Source: Termitomyces sp. T153 (taxonomy: Eukaryota; Basidiomycota; Agaricomycetes; Agaricales; Lyophyllaceae). From it: a DNA stretch of 64,000 bases. Below, piece by piece: positions 35,401 to 46,659 of this stretch (its first letter is position 1; the number at the start of each line of letters is the position of its first letter). The position numbers and the translations under genes were made by a program. The notes under the pieces are model-generated. The model was not told the origin of the DNA. It did not search any database and saw only the letters and a program-made list of their open reading frames with translations. Location: contig JACKQL020000016.1 in the NCBI GenBank assembly GCA_018296165.2, positions 248,001-312,000 of the forward strand, read 5' to 3'.

Positions 35401-36717
35401 GAAGCAAGAAATAGAAATTACAGCAAAACATGCATCCATATTTGGACAGCAAGCCTACCCTTCCTGAGGTACCAACATATTTATGTATTAGGAGGTGTGA
35501 ACCAGAGTCTTATACTATTGATTACATACAGTGTTCAGCTTGACTTGTCAACTTAAAGACAAGGTGCTACTCATAGAAATAAAAAATTGATGGATAATGT
35601 GGTCTAAGACAGTCCCACTACAAACTAGGAAGATGGCCGTTCAGGAGCACAACCACCTTTGTTTATACCTGTAACAGACCAGGCCCTCTGGCATATTTTG
35701 GATATAGTAGCTACAGCTACCCTCTGTAGAGTCTTTGTTTTTTACCACTGTGTGCAGCCACCTTTGTAGAATTGGGTTGTTGTAATGTTTCTGTTACAGA
35801 TTGCACAGCTTATGGTTCACACTTTGTAAGTCAAAACCAGTCATGATTCTGTCTACAAAGTATGAAGTAAGGTGTTGCCTATGTAAGTAAAGTGAGTACA
35901 GTTGTGAGGGCAGCATCATATGATGCTGCCAAGTCAATACAGATATAATTATGTATATACTTGTGAGTGAGAGGGTAATGGGAGGTTGGCCAGATGCTCT
36001 GTTATGTACCCTCCTTTATTGATGGTCTTATAATTAGGTGATGTCATCAAGACTAAGAAGTAATAAAAAAAGGGATTATGGACTTTAATGTAGTCATGAC
36101 CTGGAGGGTGTAACTGTGAGTGTAGATAGGTTGGGAGATGTCACCACTGACAATGATGATGGTCTGGCCTCAGTGGGAGCTGCAACCAAGGCATTTACCA
36201 GCTCTACTGGTCAATGCAAGAGGTGGGTGAAGATGGCTGATTCCCCATAGCACATCCATTTGGGGTGCACAAGAGGAACTGGCCATGGCTCTCATGGAGT
36301 TGTAGGAGCACTCAGAAGTGCTCCTGGTCATTGGCAGTGGGTTTGTACTACCTAGCATAAGCATCCAAGGTATCACAATGATGAGCCCTGGTTATCGCTG
36401 AGCACCATTTTTGGCATTTCGAACTTAGTGGCAGCTGACTACTTTGAATTTGGCACAAGTCACAACACTCAGCACATGGGACCCAGCCCGAGGGTTGGAC
36501 TGAAGCATGAGACTTGAGCAAGCATGAGACTTTTTGATCACAAGAAATATCACATGAAGCCTGGAACTTGGGCCTGGAACATCAAGGCCTAGATCTTTCT
36601 TAGCAACAATTATTAGTGACTTTCATGACTCTGGTGACAAAACGGTGTTCTCTTACTATATACGGACATATTACCAGACACATACCTTTTTACTATCATT
36701 CCCCTTGCTGAGCTTAC
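35400..36717. other. Unassigned CpG-poor DNA
   Basis: No recognisable transposon domain. The composition matches the rest of the island, so it is probably an old element. A frame at 36170-36376 (minus) is not identifiable. Confidence 0.4.
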
Positions 36718-37882
36718 TGTCACGACCCGTTCCCCAAAACCCCGCACATCGTCCATCAAACCCCCGAACCCCCAAAAGGACCCCCAACGCTCCGCCGAAC
36801 TTCCGCCCATGCCCACGCATACCTCGGCTAACTCCGACACCTCCCCGGCTAACTCCGACGGCCCCCTGGCCAACTTCGGTGCCTGCCCCGCAGCCACTGA
36901 CACTTACCCTGGGCTTCCCAAACCCCGAGAACCACCCCCGCTATTCCTGATCTTCGCCCACCCATCATTAACTCAACACCCTGCTTCCTCCGACCTATTC
37001 CGGAATATCACGACAACCTCGGAACAACCTGCGATCCCATCAACGTATCAGCGCGGCACGATCTTCGATCACAACCGACACCCGCCCGCTCCGTCAAGCC
37101 CCGCCAAGCCCCGCCGCCACAGCCGACGTACCCCGAAGTCCTCCGGTAGTCAGTATATAAGTCATCGAGTAGCTCTTCGTACTCCGGTCTTGATATTGCT
37201 TAACGTTACCTATGGTCTGATTGTTTCCTCTTTGTGTTTCGTGTTCGTTTTCGTGTCTTTTTCTCCTTACTCTCAGTTTCCCGGTCTTATCTCAGTCCCC
37301 CGATCTTATCTCAGTCTCCCGGTCTTATCTCAGTCTCCCGGTCTTGTCTCGTCCCCTTTTTGTTATCGTTCTCGTTATCGTTTCGTACCTCCACTCGAAT
37401 CTACTCTTGTTCCATATTGTCTTGTCCGATGCCGTCTCGGTGACGTCGTCTGACCCTTGTGCCCAATTCTTCATCAACCCTAACGACCTCACGAACTCCG
37501 CGATTATAATTACGAACCCCGACACCCCTTACCAGGTCCGAACCTCACTCTTCGCTCGGTCCCGGACTCCATCGACTCCAAATGATCTCCCATCAAACCC
37601 CGGCTCCGCCCCCATTGATCACACAGCCACCTACTCCCTTGCTTCCGCAAATCTCCCGTACGGCCTTCTGCCTGAACCCCGCCAAGACCGTCTCATTTCC
37701 CCACAATCCGACCTCTCCGGACCTTCCCGGATCTGTCTGGATCACATCTCCCCAATTACCCGTGCAAACCACCAGGACCCAGAATGTCTTTGAGTGTCCG
37801 GTCACCAATGCAGGGGAATCACGCCCGCCTAGTAAGGACTCGCCCAGTGCAGCTGCGCCCCCGAGGTCAGCGGACCCTGACA
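36718..37882. mobile_element. Solo LTR of a Gypsy-type element, with target duplication
   Basis: A 1165-bp LTR runs from TGTCACGACC to GACCCTGACA (TG...CA ends with a TGTCA/TGACA inverted pair). The same 5 bp, CTTAC, flanks both sides (36713-36717 and 37883-37887), the integrase footprint of one insertion. No internal region follows, so LTR-LTR recombination has removed it. It is rich in CpG, unlike the DNA around it, and so is younger. It is related to the LTR remnants at 38700-39828 and 48673-49714. Confidence 0.88.
37154..37160 (+). promoter_or_regulatory. TATA box of the solo LTR
   Basis: TATATAA in the context AGTCAGTATATAAGTCATCG. The same motif and context occur in the two related LTRs (39146 and 49095), which supports a conserved LTR promoter on the plus strand. 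Confidence 0.65.
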
Positions 37883-38699
37883 CTTACCAACATACTTGAA
37901 TGGCATCTATGCTTCAGGTATTGACATTGGACTCACTCTTTTTGGATTCATTTGCATTTATACGCCATAGAGACTTTGCTTATGGTTTTTCACCTAGTTA
38001 CAGACTGATGCCTCATATGGACCATAAACACAGTAACAGATGCCATTGCCAGTGGTGACTATTTGCTTACTTTCCCATACTATACTTTGGAAATGTATAA
38101 ATACTGCCTGTACATAGACACTACCACATCATAGCAAAATAGAACAGAGAACCCCTGTCAGTGTCAACTAGTTGCTCTCTCTAAGCTTACCAGCTTGAGA
38201 TTTCACTTTGCTTCTTTTGTTCCTCTATTGCTTTTGACTTTGGCTTAGTGACAAGCCTTCTTGACTTTGACCTCAACCTAGTGTGGTGCCAACTGCAGGT
38301 GCCTATTTGTGTTATTTTGACTTAGCAATGTTAGCAACTATGGCTAGTGACTAGTTCATGTTTGTTCTCTGATTTTAGTCTTCTTATTACTGCCTTCCCC
38401 CCTTTTTCCTACTCTATCCCCTCACTCTTCCTACCTCTGTTAGGGGTACACATTGTCTTAGTGACGTTATTTGTCTTTACCTGTTTTCTTTCCTTATCGT
38501 CACTAGCGACTTCAGCTAGCGATAGCAACTTCTTTCAACTTCACTCCACAACACAACTTTCACTCTAGTTCTCTGGGATGGTTACTGACTTGCCTTCAAC
38601 TATTAACTTCCTACTGCCAGCTATCCTATCTAGTGACTAGTGTTAGGTCTTCTTTTTAGGTTTCCTGCATAGCACTAGGTGGCATAGGAGCACATCAAT
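37883..38699. other. Unassigned CpG-poor DNA
   Basis: AT-rich, CpG-free sequence with no recognised domain or terminal repeat. It is probably old transposon DNA into which the solo LTR inserted. Confidence 0.4.
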
Positions 38700-39828
38700 G
38701 ACCCACTCCCTGGACCCTCGAACATCATTACCAACCCACTCATGTCCCCAGAGTTCCCCCCAATGCCCCATCAAACTCCCCCAACCATTGTACACCCTCA
38801 GTGCCCACCCTGGGTAACTCTGACACTTCTCCAGCAAACCCTGACAGCCCCCTGGCTTACTCCAACACCTTCTCCACAGCTGTCAATGCTTCCCTTGACT
38901 CCCCTGAGCCCCTGGGACCTTCCCCTGTCATTCCTGACTCTGCTGCACATTACCAACTCCTCCTAGTTTGCTCAACCAACCCTGGAGCATTATGACAAAC
39001 CCAGAACAGCCTGCATCCTCAACTGATCCTATCAGAATATCACTGCAGCCCATCCCCTGATCACAACCAATGCCCATTGACTCTGCATGACTCCATCAAG
39101 CCCCACTGCCACACCCACTGTCCCCTAGAGCTCTCCAGTAGTCAGTATATAAGTCATAGAGTAGCTCCTCATACTCTAGTCTTGATATTGCCTTACCTGA
39201 TGTGTTTCTGATTGTTTCTGTCTTGTGTTTTGTGTTGTGTGTTACATTTCCTTTTATCTCTGTCTCCCAGTCTTGTCTTGTCTCTACTTCCATTATCATT
39301 CTTGTTATTGTTTTGTATCTCTGCTTGAATTTATTTTTGTTCTCATCCCAATCTCATCCTGACTCTGTCTTGTCTTGTTCAGCTCCATTTCTATTATTGT
39401 GTTCAAGTCCTTTCAACCTTAATGCCTTTACAAACTCCATGCTTATGATTACAAACTTCAAACATTCTTTAAACCAACTCTGGACCTTGCTATTCTCTTG
39501 GCTCCAAGAACCATCAACTCCTGTTGATTCCCCATCAAACTCTGGCCCTGCTCCCATCACTTGCATAGCCTCTGCTTGCCCCACACCTCTAGTACTCACT
39601 TCCAGACTTGTACCTGGCACCCTATCAAGCCTGACCCCTTCCCCACAACTCATCCTAGACCTCTCTGGACCACCCTGGACTTGTTTGGATCACTCCCTAT
39701 CACTTATCCTCACAAGTCCCCAATGTCTAGACCTCCCCCAAATGCCCAGTTATCAGTGTGGACTTCACATCCACCTAGTAAGGATTTGCCCAGTGTAGCT
39801 GAGCCCCCATGGTCAGCAGAACCTGACA
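38700..39828. mobile_element. Decayed Gypsy LTR fragment
   Basis: Collinear with the solo LTR at 36718-37882: shared TCCAGTAGTCAGTATATAAG promoter block, the downstream CTTGATATTGC, the CCACCTAGTAAGGA block and the AACCTGACA end at 39828. Nearly every CpG has become TG or CA. The left end is not clear, so the fragment may be truncated. No primer-binding site follows its right end. Confidence 0.75.
39146..39152 (+). promoter_or_regulatory. TATA box of the decayed LTR
   Basis: TATATAA at the same LTR position as in the other two copies. Confidence 0.55.
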
Positions 39829-39834
39829 CAAGGT

Positions 39835-40200
39835 AGGAGGTTTGCTAAAGAGCCTAAAGTTGATGATGGCATTCATTGTCGACTCATGTGAACAGGTCAA
39901 CATGACTGCAATCCCTGACCAATAGTGGCCCAAGAAGTGTATGCCATAAGTATATGCATGGTTCACCCACATTGGAGAAATGCAGTTGGAAAGGAGGCAA
40001 TGAATGGCTTCCACTTTGCTGAGATTGTTGATATGGGCAGGCTGGATGTTCAGCCTGCACAATGTGAACATGTAGGGAGTAAAGGGGTTGATTTCCCCCA
40101 TCTCCTGGTGGTACTTGTCAACCATGTCTCTATAGAGGTAGGGCTGGGGTACTACCATAGCAAACAGCTGCATATATGCTATTTGCATGTGTGGCATTGT
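39835..40200 (-). pseudogene. Unidentified transposon-associated ORF fragment
   Basis: The minus strand reads as a coherent protein fragment, including PYLYRDMVDKYHQEMGEIN, PFTPYMFTLCRLN and MWVNHAYTYGIHFLGHYWSG, in a CpG-depleted context. I do not recognise the family. The residue pattern (aromatic and Met-rich, no low complexity) suggests a real ancestral coding sequence and not chance. It lies between a decayed Gypsy LTR and a Tc1/mariner copy, so it probably belongs to another mobile element. The opposite-strand frame at 39925-40341 is less protein-like. Confidence 0.4.
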
Positions 40201-40344
40201 CAGGGGCCAGTGCTCAACTCAAAACATACCCAAAGACCAATTGTTGGTCTATACAAAGAGATGCATCAATGGCCACACCTGAATACAGATTCTGAGAACC
40301 ATGGTAGCTGTGGTGCAGATTGTAGTGTGACTATGTATTGATGT

Positions 40345-41050
40345 TAAAGTGTTAGTTGAGTGGGACTTGATCAAGTCCTGCTTCTCAGGTATTGTTGTCT
40401 GCATGGCCTAATGATGCAAAATGTAATTATTTGGTTTTGTTTGCCTTAGAGACCTAACCCAACAACTACAAATCAACAAGTTTGAGGGCTCAAGATTCAC
40501 TCAAAATCACACAACTTTTGTAATTGAATGCAAATTAATTTAGATTGATTTAATACAAGTTCAAACTAAGATTCAAACAAATAAAAGGTTTAATTATCAA
40601 ATAAGACCTTTAAAAAAATGAAGCTTTATTTGCATTATAGGCCTAAGTCATCTGCTCCCTGGGGATTCCAAGCCACATGCCAAATGTTGCTTGACAGTCT
40701 CAAAATCCCCCCTCCCTTTTATACTGCTCCTCTTGTGCATGGATCACAATGTCCTGTGCATGCTTGTGTTGTCATTCTGGCCTCTCATTGCCTGATGCTG
40801 ACAATTTTCATGGCTCCACATACTTGGCACAGATGTGGCTGTAAGGGTGACCTCCAGAGCAGCAGATCTGAGTCATGCAGCTAGCAAAGGGGAATCCAAA
40901 GTATATTAGCAAGTAGATGAAGATACAAGCAGTAACTAATCACCTAGCAGAGGGAAATCCAAAGAGAACAAGTCTAAGGATCCCTGCTGCTCAGTGCAGC
41001 ACATCAGTGGGTGGCAGAGGCATGGGAGTGACTGTACAGAAGGCTGGAGC
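40345..41050. other. Unassigned CpG-poor DNA
   Basis: No domain recognised. AT-rich sequence up to the TA target site of the Tc1/mariner element. Confidence 0.4.
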
Positions 41051-41052
41051 TA

Positions 41053-41257
41053 CAGTGGCTCATAAAACTGTCCCAATGTTTTATACTTTTTGAAAGATGA
41101 CATTGGCATGAAGGATTGAAAGTAATTAAAATTCTGGTTAAACCATGTAAAATACTATGGCATTGCAGCTACAAATTGCATCTTAGCGTATGTAATTTAA
41201 ATCAAAACTGATGGAGTAATGGCCATTTTAAAATATTCACTCATTGGGACAGTTTTT
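41053..41257. repeat. Left terminal inverted repeat of the Tc1/mariner element
   Basis: 205 bp, the inverse of 42450-42654 with scattered CpG-type and other substitutions. Confidence 0.9.
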
Positions 41258-41289
41258 TGAAGCATCTCTAATTTTGGTATTTAGTACTT

Positions 41290-42295
41290 TGTATGTCCTC
41301 CATTTGCCTTGATAACTGCTTGAATCCTTCTAGGCATGCTTTCTATCAGTCTTCGGCATACTTCTGCTGGTATTCCATCCCACTCCTTTGCAATTCTCTC
41401 TCACAATTCATGCACACCATGAGGAGGTGTTTCATACTGCCTAAGCTGCTTTTTAAGGTACTCCCAGAGGTGTTCATAGTGTGAAGATCAGGGGATTGGG
41501 CTGGCCACCAGAGGACATCAAAGTTGTTGTCTTCAAACCACTTTTTAGCCTTCTTGGAGTTGTGTTTGGGGTCATTGTCCTGTTGAAAGTAGCAGGCACC
41601 CTCCTCCATCTCCAACTTTTCAAAGCTCTCCTTTGCTCCATCATCCAAAATTTCACAATACTGCTCTGCATTCATAATCCCCACCACCTCTACCAGCTCT
41701 ACCCCATTCCAACCCATACAGCCCCATACCATGAGATTATTCCCTCCTCCATGTTTCATAGTAGGTGTAGTAGTTTGGTTTGAAATGCCTTCTCCTTTTA
41801 GCTTCCACCCATACTGCTTTCTATCTGACCCAATCCTGTTAACCTTTGTCTCATCAGTCCGCAACACTCTTTTCCAGTCCTCCACAGTCCAGTTTTGATG
41901 CTCTTGAGCCCATTTAAGTCATATTTGCCTATGTCTAGCTTTGAGCATAGGAACTTTCCTCTTTGTAGCAGACCAATACCCCTCCTCCTTCAGCACATTC
42001 TGGACAGTCTGAGGAGAGACAGGATTGGAAATGATGTTGTTGATAAAATTGGTGGCCTGAACAGCTGTATCAAGTCTCTCAGTTGAGATTTGTTGAACAA
42101 TAGCCTGTTTATCACATGGAGTAAGCTTAGCTGAACAGCCTCCAGAATGGTTTTCCTTGTCCACCTCCAACTCTCTACTGATCCTCCCAATATAGTCTTC
42201 CATAGACCAGTTTTAGCCTCAATCTGATGCAGAGAATACCCTTGAGCAAGGAGAGAAGCAACAGTAGAGCATTGCGCAGGAGAAGTAGCTTTCAT
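41290..42295 (-). pseudogene. Tc1/mariner transposase, broken
   Basis: The N-terminus (from 42295) carries a helix-turn-helix domain (VASLLAQGYSLHQIEAKTG). It shifts frame near 42190 into a second DNA-binding part (SPQTVQNVLKEEGYWSATKRK). A TGA at about 41918, from an Arg codon, then precedes the catalytic domain. The first Asp is in RTDETKVNRIG and the second in QQDNDPKHNSKKA. The segment before the third acidic residue has lost its frame after WPAQSPDL: the sequence for EHLWEYLKKQL is present but out of frame. The protein cannot be made whole. Length and motifs fit the DD34E/D class of about 340 residues. Confidence 0.88.
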
Positions 42296-42449
42296 GATGG
42301 TGGTTGAAGGTCAAGATGTGGTTCAACCAACTTGAACCACTCCCAAATATACCCAATCATGGTCACATGACTCTGTTGATATTCCCACATGCAACTTACT
42401 CTTTATTTCTGACTAAAATAGGGATAAATCTGCAAAGTTGAAGATGCTC

Positions 42450-42654
42450 AAAAAACTGTCTCAATGAGTGAATATTTTAAAATGGCCATTACTCCATCAG
42501 TTTTGATTTAAATTACATAGCCAAGATGCAATTTGTAACTACAATGCCATAGTATTTTACATGATTTAACCAAAATTTTAAATACTTCCAATCCTTCATA
42601 CCAATGTCATCTTTCAAAAAGTATGAAACATTGGGACAGTTGTTTGAGCCATTG
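42450..42654. repeat. Right terminal inverted repeat of the Tc1/mariner element
   Basis: 205 bp, the inverse of 41053-41257. Confidence 0.9.
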
Positions 42655-42779
42655 TAGCCCTAACCCTAGGGAGATGATTGATGATGTAATACAGAAAGTT
42701 CTGTGGGTCTCTGGAGATCTCTTCAGTTCTGGAACAAGCCCTGGAGACATTGAACAAGCTGTGGCAATGCTGGAATAAG

Positions 42780-43723
42780 TTATGGAGGTTGGAAATGGAA
42801 GTCCTCTGACATCACCCTTCCTCTAGCATGCAGCATCTCAACATGCAGGATAGAAAAGTCCCTGATTGCTCTGTCCACTGGTAAAATAGGATAGATTCCT
42901 TGTATGGTGCATGAAGTGTCTGGATGCTTCTTATGGAACTCCTTAATGAGCCCCAGGGCATGTATGTTCTCCTGTGGTTTCCAGGAGATGACCTCAATCC
43001 CATAACCCTTCCACTTCACCTTGTATTGTAGTTGTTGCCAAAATAAATGACTATCCAGAATTTCCTCCACCTTGTACTCCTCATTACTGTTGACCACCAC
43101 CAGAGGTGGTGGGGGCAGTGGATGACATCCTCAATAGGATCCCTTAGGGCCAGAGTCAATTTGATCACATTGAACACTGGATGAAGCTGGCACATCCCTA
43201 TGGGAAGCTGGAGTTGGTAGGCTAGGGGCCCTACCTGTTATTCCACTATGAAAGGTCTTAGTTGGTGGTGCAACAGCCTCTTTGAAGGTCAGGTAGTTAT
43301 AATATCAGAGACATCTAGATAGACTTGATCCCCAGGCTGGTATTTGTGCTCTGGGGTCCTTCCATAGTCATAGTATCATGCCATGTCATTCTTTGCCTTT
43401 GCCAGAGCTGCTTGGGCCTCCTTCTGTGACTTCTTCATCCAGTCCACAAACTTGTTTATTGCTTCATTCTCTGAGGGCTGGGCCTGAGGTTTGAAGCCTA
43501 TGTGTGGATGCCATTCCATGTTGAAGAAGAATGGGGAAAATTGGGTGGAAGCATGAACATGGTTGTTGTATTGGAACTCAGCATCAGGGAGGAGTTTGTC
43601 CCAGTCATCCTGATGCTTGTTGCAAAAGAGGCAGAGGTACTGCTCCAATTCCTGGTTTATGCATTCAGTCTGGCTATCAGACTGCGAGTGGTAGGCAGTG
43701 GAGGTGTGACACCACTCACACAA
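42780..43723 (-). pseudogene. Ty3/Gypsy remnant: integrase C-terminus and chromodomain
   Basis: The minus strand holds the end of a Gypsy polyprotein. From 43723 it reads TSTAYHSQSDSQTECINQEL and the integrase C-terminal helices (NKHQDDWDKLLPDAEFQYNN), stops at about 43376, continues with GDQVYLDVSD near 43330, and ends with a chromodomain (EEYKVEEILDS, YKVKWKGYG, ISWKPQENIHALGLIKEFH). A TAG and frame breaks are present. Everything upstream (protease, RT, RNase H) is missing because the fragment ends abruptly where the plus-strand Gypsy element begins. Its sequence differs enough from that element to be another family. Confidence 0.85.
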
Positions 43724-43730
43724 TCACAAA

Positions 43731-46500
43731 ATGGATCTCAAAGAAGGCACCTCACCCCCATTTGGCAAGATCTACAACATGTCCAAGATCAAACTCCAGG
43801 CCTTGAAGGATTATCTTGATGACATGCTCAGCAAAGGTTTCATACATCCTTCAATCTCTGCTACCAGTGCTCCAGTCCTGTTTGCCAAGAAGAAGGATGG
43901 GGCTCTCCAACTCTGTGTTGATTACTGGGGACTCAACAAAGTCACCAAAAAGAACTGGTACCCTCTCCTCCTGATTGGAGACCTTGTTGACCACCTCTGC
44001 AGTGTTAAAATTTACACCAAAATAGACCTCTGCTCTGGCTACAACAATGTCTGGATTGCTCCAGAGCATGAATGGAAGACCACCTTCTGCACCTGCTATG
44101 GCCTCTTTCAGTATTTAGTGGTGCTTTTTGGAATGACTAACTCCCCCACCACTTTCCAGTATTTCATGAACAACATCTTCCATAACATGAACAACATCTT
44201 TGTTATTGTGTACCTGGACAACATTCTGATCTACTCAAACTCATTGGAGGAACATCCAGAGCATGTCCACCACATTCTAGAACAACTCCAGGAATACCAC
44301 CTCCATGCCAAACCCAGCCACACTACAGAGGTAAAATAACTTGGAGTTATTGTCACTCCTAATGATGTATGCATGGACCCAGCCAAGGTTGAAGCCATAC
44401 TCAACTGGCCTCCACCACAGAACATTAAGAAGGTACAGTCCTTTTTAGGGTTTGCTAACTTTTATTTATTGCTGGTTCATCAACAACTACTCTGGAATCA
44501 CCAAGCCTCTCAATCAACTCATATGGAAGGACACTCCTTGGAACTGGGATAGCAAGTGCTAAAGCATATTCACCCTCCTCAAGAAAGCCTTCACCTCTGC
44601 CCTGATCCTCTGACATTTTGACCCCTCCCTACCCATCATGCTTGAATGTGATGCCTCCAACTATGCCATTGCTGGCATACTCTCCCAAATTGACTCTGGT
44701 GGCAAGGATCTCTGCCCCATTGCCTTTTACACCCACTCAATGATCCTTGCAGAGCTCAACTATGATATCTATGACAAAGAACTCCTTGCCATTGTTAAGG
44801 CCTTCCACCAGTGGAGAGCCTATCTTGAGGGATCTCCACACCACATCCAAGTCTACTCCAACTACAATAACCTACAATGCTTCACAACCACAAAACAGCT
44901 CAGCTGCCACCAAGCCCACTGGCCCAAAACTCTCTTGGAGTACAACTTCACCATCCACTATTGCCCCAGACAACTTGGTGCAAAGCCTGATGCCCTCACC
45001 CAGAGGCCCAATGTGTATTCAAAGAAGTTGTTTGAGGCTGAGTGGAATGTGTTCAACCATCAAGTGGTAATCCCCCCTGAGCATCTGCATGCTGTGCTGA
45101 TTATGAATGAAGAAGGAATCCTCCACCAAATCAGAAGCAGACTCCCACAACAACTCTACTGACAAATCAACTGTCAACAATCCCTTCACACTATCTCCAG
45201 ACCACTGCCTCCTACTCCAGAGTGGACAAATCTATGCTCCAGACTACTTTGCCTCAAAATACTCTGGCAGCATCACAATCACAAACTCCAAGGACACCCA
45301 GGAATTTGTAAGACTCTCCAACTCATTTCCAGGACTTACTTTTGGCCAGGAATGAAGAAGGATATCACATGATACATAAGGGCCTGCAAACCATGTCTCC
45401 AGGCCAAAGTACCCTACCACCACCCTTACAGCCTGCTGAAACCCTTCTCTATTGGTCAATGCCCCTGGTCCTCAATATTGATGGACCACATTGTCAAACT
45501 CCCTGACTCCAAAAGCTTCAACACAATCCTCATAGTTGTCTGCCACCTCACCAAGCAAGCCCTTTTCATCCCCTGCCACACCACTGACAACTCTTCAGAG
45601 TTTGCCAAATTATTCCTCAAACATGTCTTCTCCAAGCATGAACTTCCAGAAAACATCATCTCCAACCATGGCCCACTGTTTGTCTCCTGCTTCTGGCAGT
45701 CATTATGCAACGCCCTCAAAATTAAGACCAACCTATCAACTGCCTATCATCTGGAGACCAATGGGCAAATGGAACAAGTAGACCAGACATTGGAACAGTA
45801 TCTCCACCTCTATGTTAACTATTTACAGAACAACTGGTGCATAGAACTCCCTCTTGCCAAATTTACTTACAATAACCTGCCTTACTCCACCACCAGAGTT
45901 TCCTTTCTATGCCAACAAGGGATATAACCCCTGGCTCACCTTATTCCTCAAGGATATCCCCTCCCACATTGCCCAAAAAGTTGTGGAAGACCTCCACTCC
46001 TTCCATCAGTTCCTCCAGGATGAGATCAACACTGCCAATTGAGCCTACTCCAAACATGCTGACACCCAATGCAACCCCACCCCTGACTGGTCTCCTGGCA
46101 CTCTGATCTGGCTCAATTGATGTAATCTTAAGACCCAGAGGCCCTCATTAAGCTTGACCACAAGCAACTCAGTCTCTTCAAGATCCTCAGAAGGTTTCAA
46201 CACATGCCTACAAGCTTGACTTACCTCCAGGCCTGAAGGGCCTCCACCCCATCTTCCATGTCTGCCTCCTTGAAGAGTATGCTCTGAACCCCTTCTTCAG
46301 ACAGTGCCCCAGTCAACTGCTTCCTGTTGAGGTCAAGGACAAATACCACTACAAGGTCAAACAAATCCTCAACTTCTGCTTAGTCCACAGTTGACCCCAC
46401 TACCTGGTCTGTTGGAAGGGCTACAGATCCAAGGATGACACTTGGGAATCCTACAAAAACCTCTCTAGAGCCCTCACTAAACTCCAGGACTTCCATTGAT
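43731..46500 (+). pseudogene. Gypsy pol: reverse transcriptase, RNase H, integrase, chromodomain
   Basis: RT begins DLKEGTSPPFGKIYNMSK and includes SAPVLFAKKKDG, a changed DYWGLNK (family DYRGLNK) and VVLFGMTNSPTTFQ. The catalytic YLDD reads YLDN (VIVYLDNILIYS, near 44210), so a metal-binding Asp is lost. RNase H follows from 44638 (LECDASNYAIAGILSQ, ELNYDIYDKELLAIVKAF). The integrase core starts at 45478 (DHIVKLPDSKSFNTILIVV, NIISNHGPLFVSCFWQSL). A chromodomain remnant sits at about 46330-46497 (HYLVCWKGYRSKDDTWE). Stops occur near 44338, 44470, 44612, 45161 and beyond, many explicable as CpG loss. Dead in every domain. Confidence 0.9.
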
Positions 46501-46659
46501 GGCACTCCATCAAGCTTCAGGACCCCTAGGACTAGTGAACACAGATGGCATTAGTGGGCATAACCCCCACCTCTGGATTGATTAGGGATTCAACTCCCAT
46601 GAGTAACTCCCTGCATGTTTTCATTTTTCTTACTCCCCTCACACTATCTGAAAACTTAA

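Larger units (their letters stand above)
41053..42654 (-). mobile_element. Tc1/mariner transposon, complete but inactivated
   Basis: The element is 1602 bp and flanked by TA at 41051-41052 and 42655-42656, the family's target duplication. It has 205-bp terminal inverted repeats (41053-41257 and 42450-42654) starting CAGTGGCTCA / CAATGGCTCA. Each arm carries ACTGTCCCAATG near its outer end and the reverse complement near its inner end. The transposase lies between the arms on the minus strand and is broken. Confidence 0.92.

Noticed and set aside
38700..39828. 5' LTR of the plus-strand Gypsy element
   Set aside because: No primer-binding site follows, unrelated elements lie between, and its left end is undefined. 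Treated as a separate LTR fragment.
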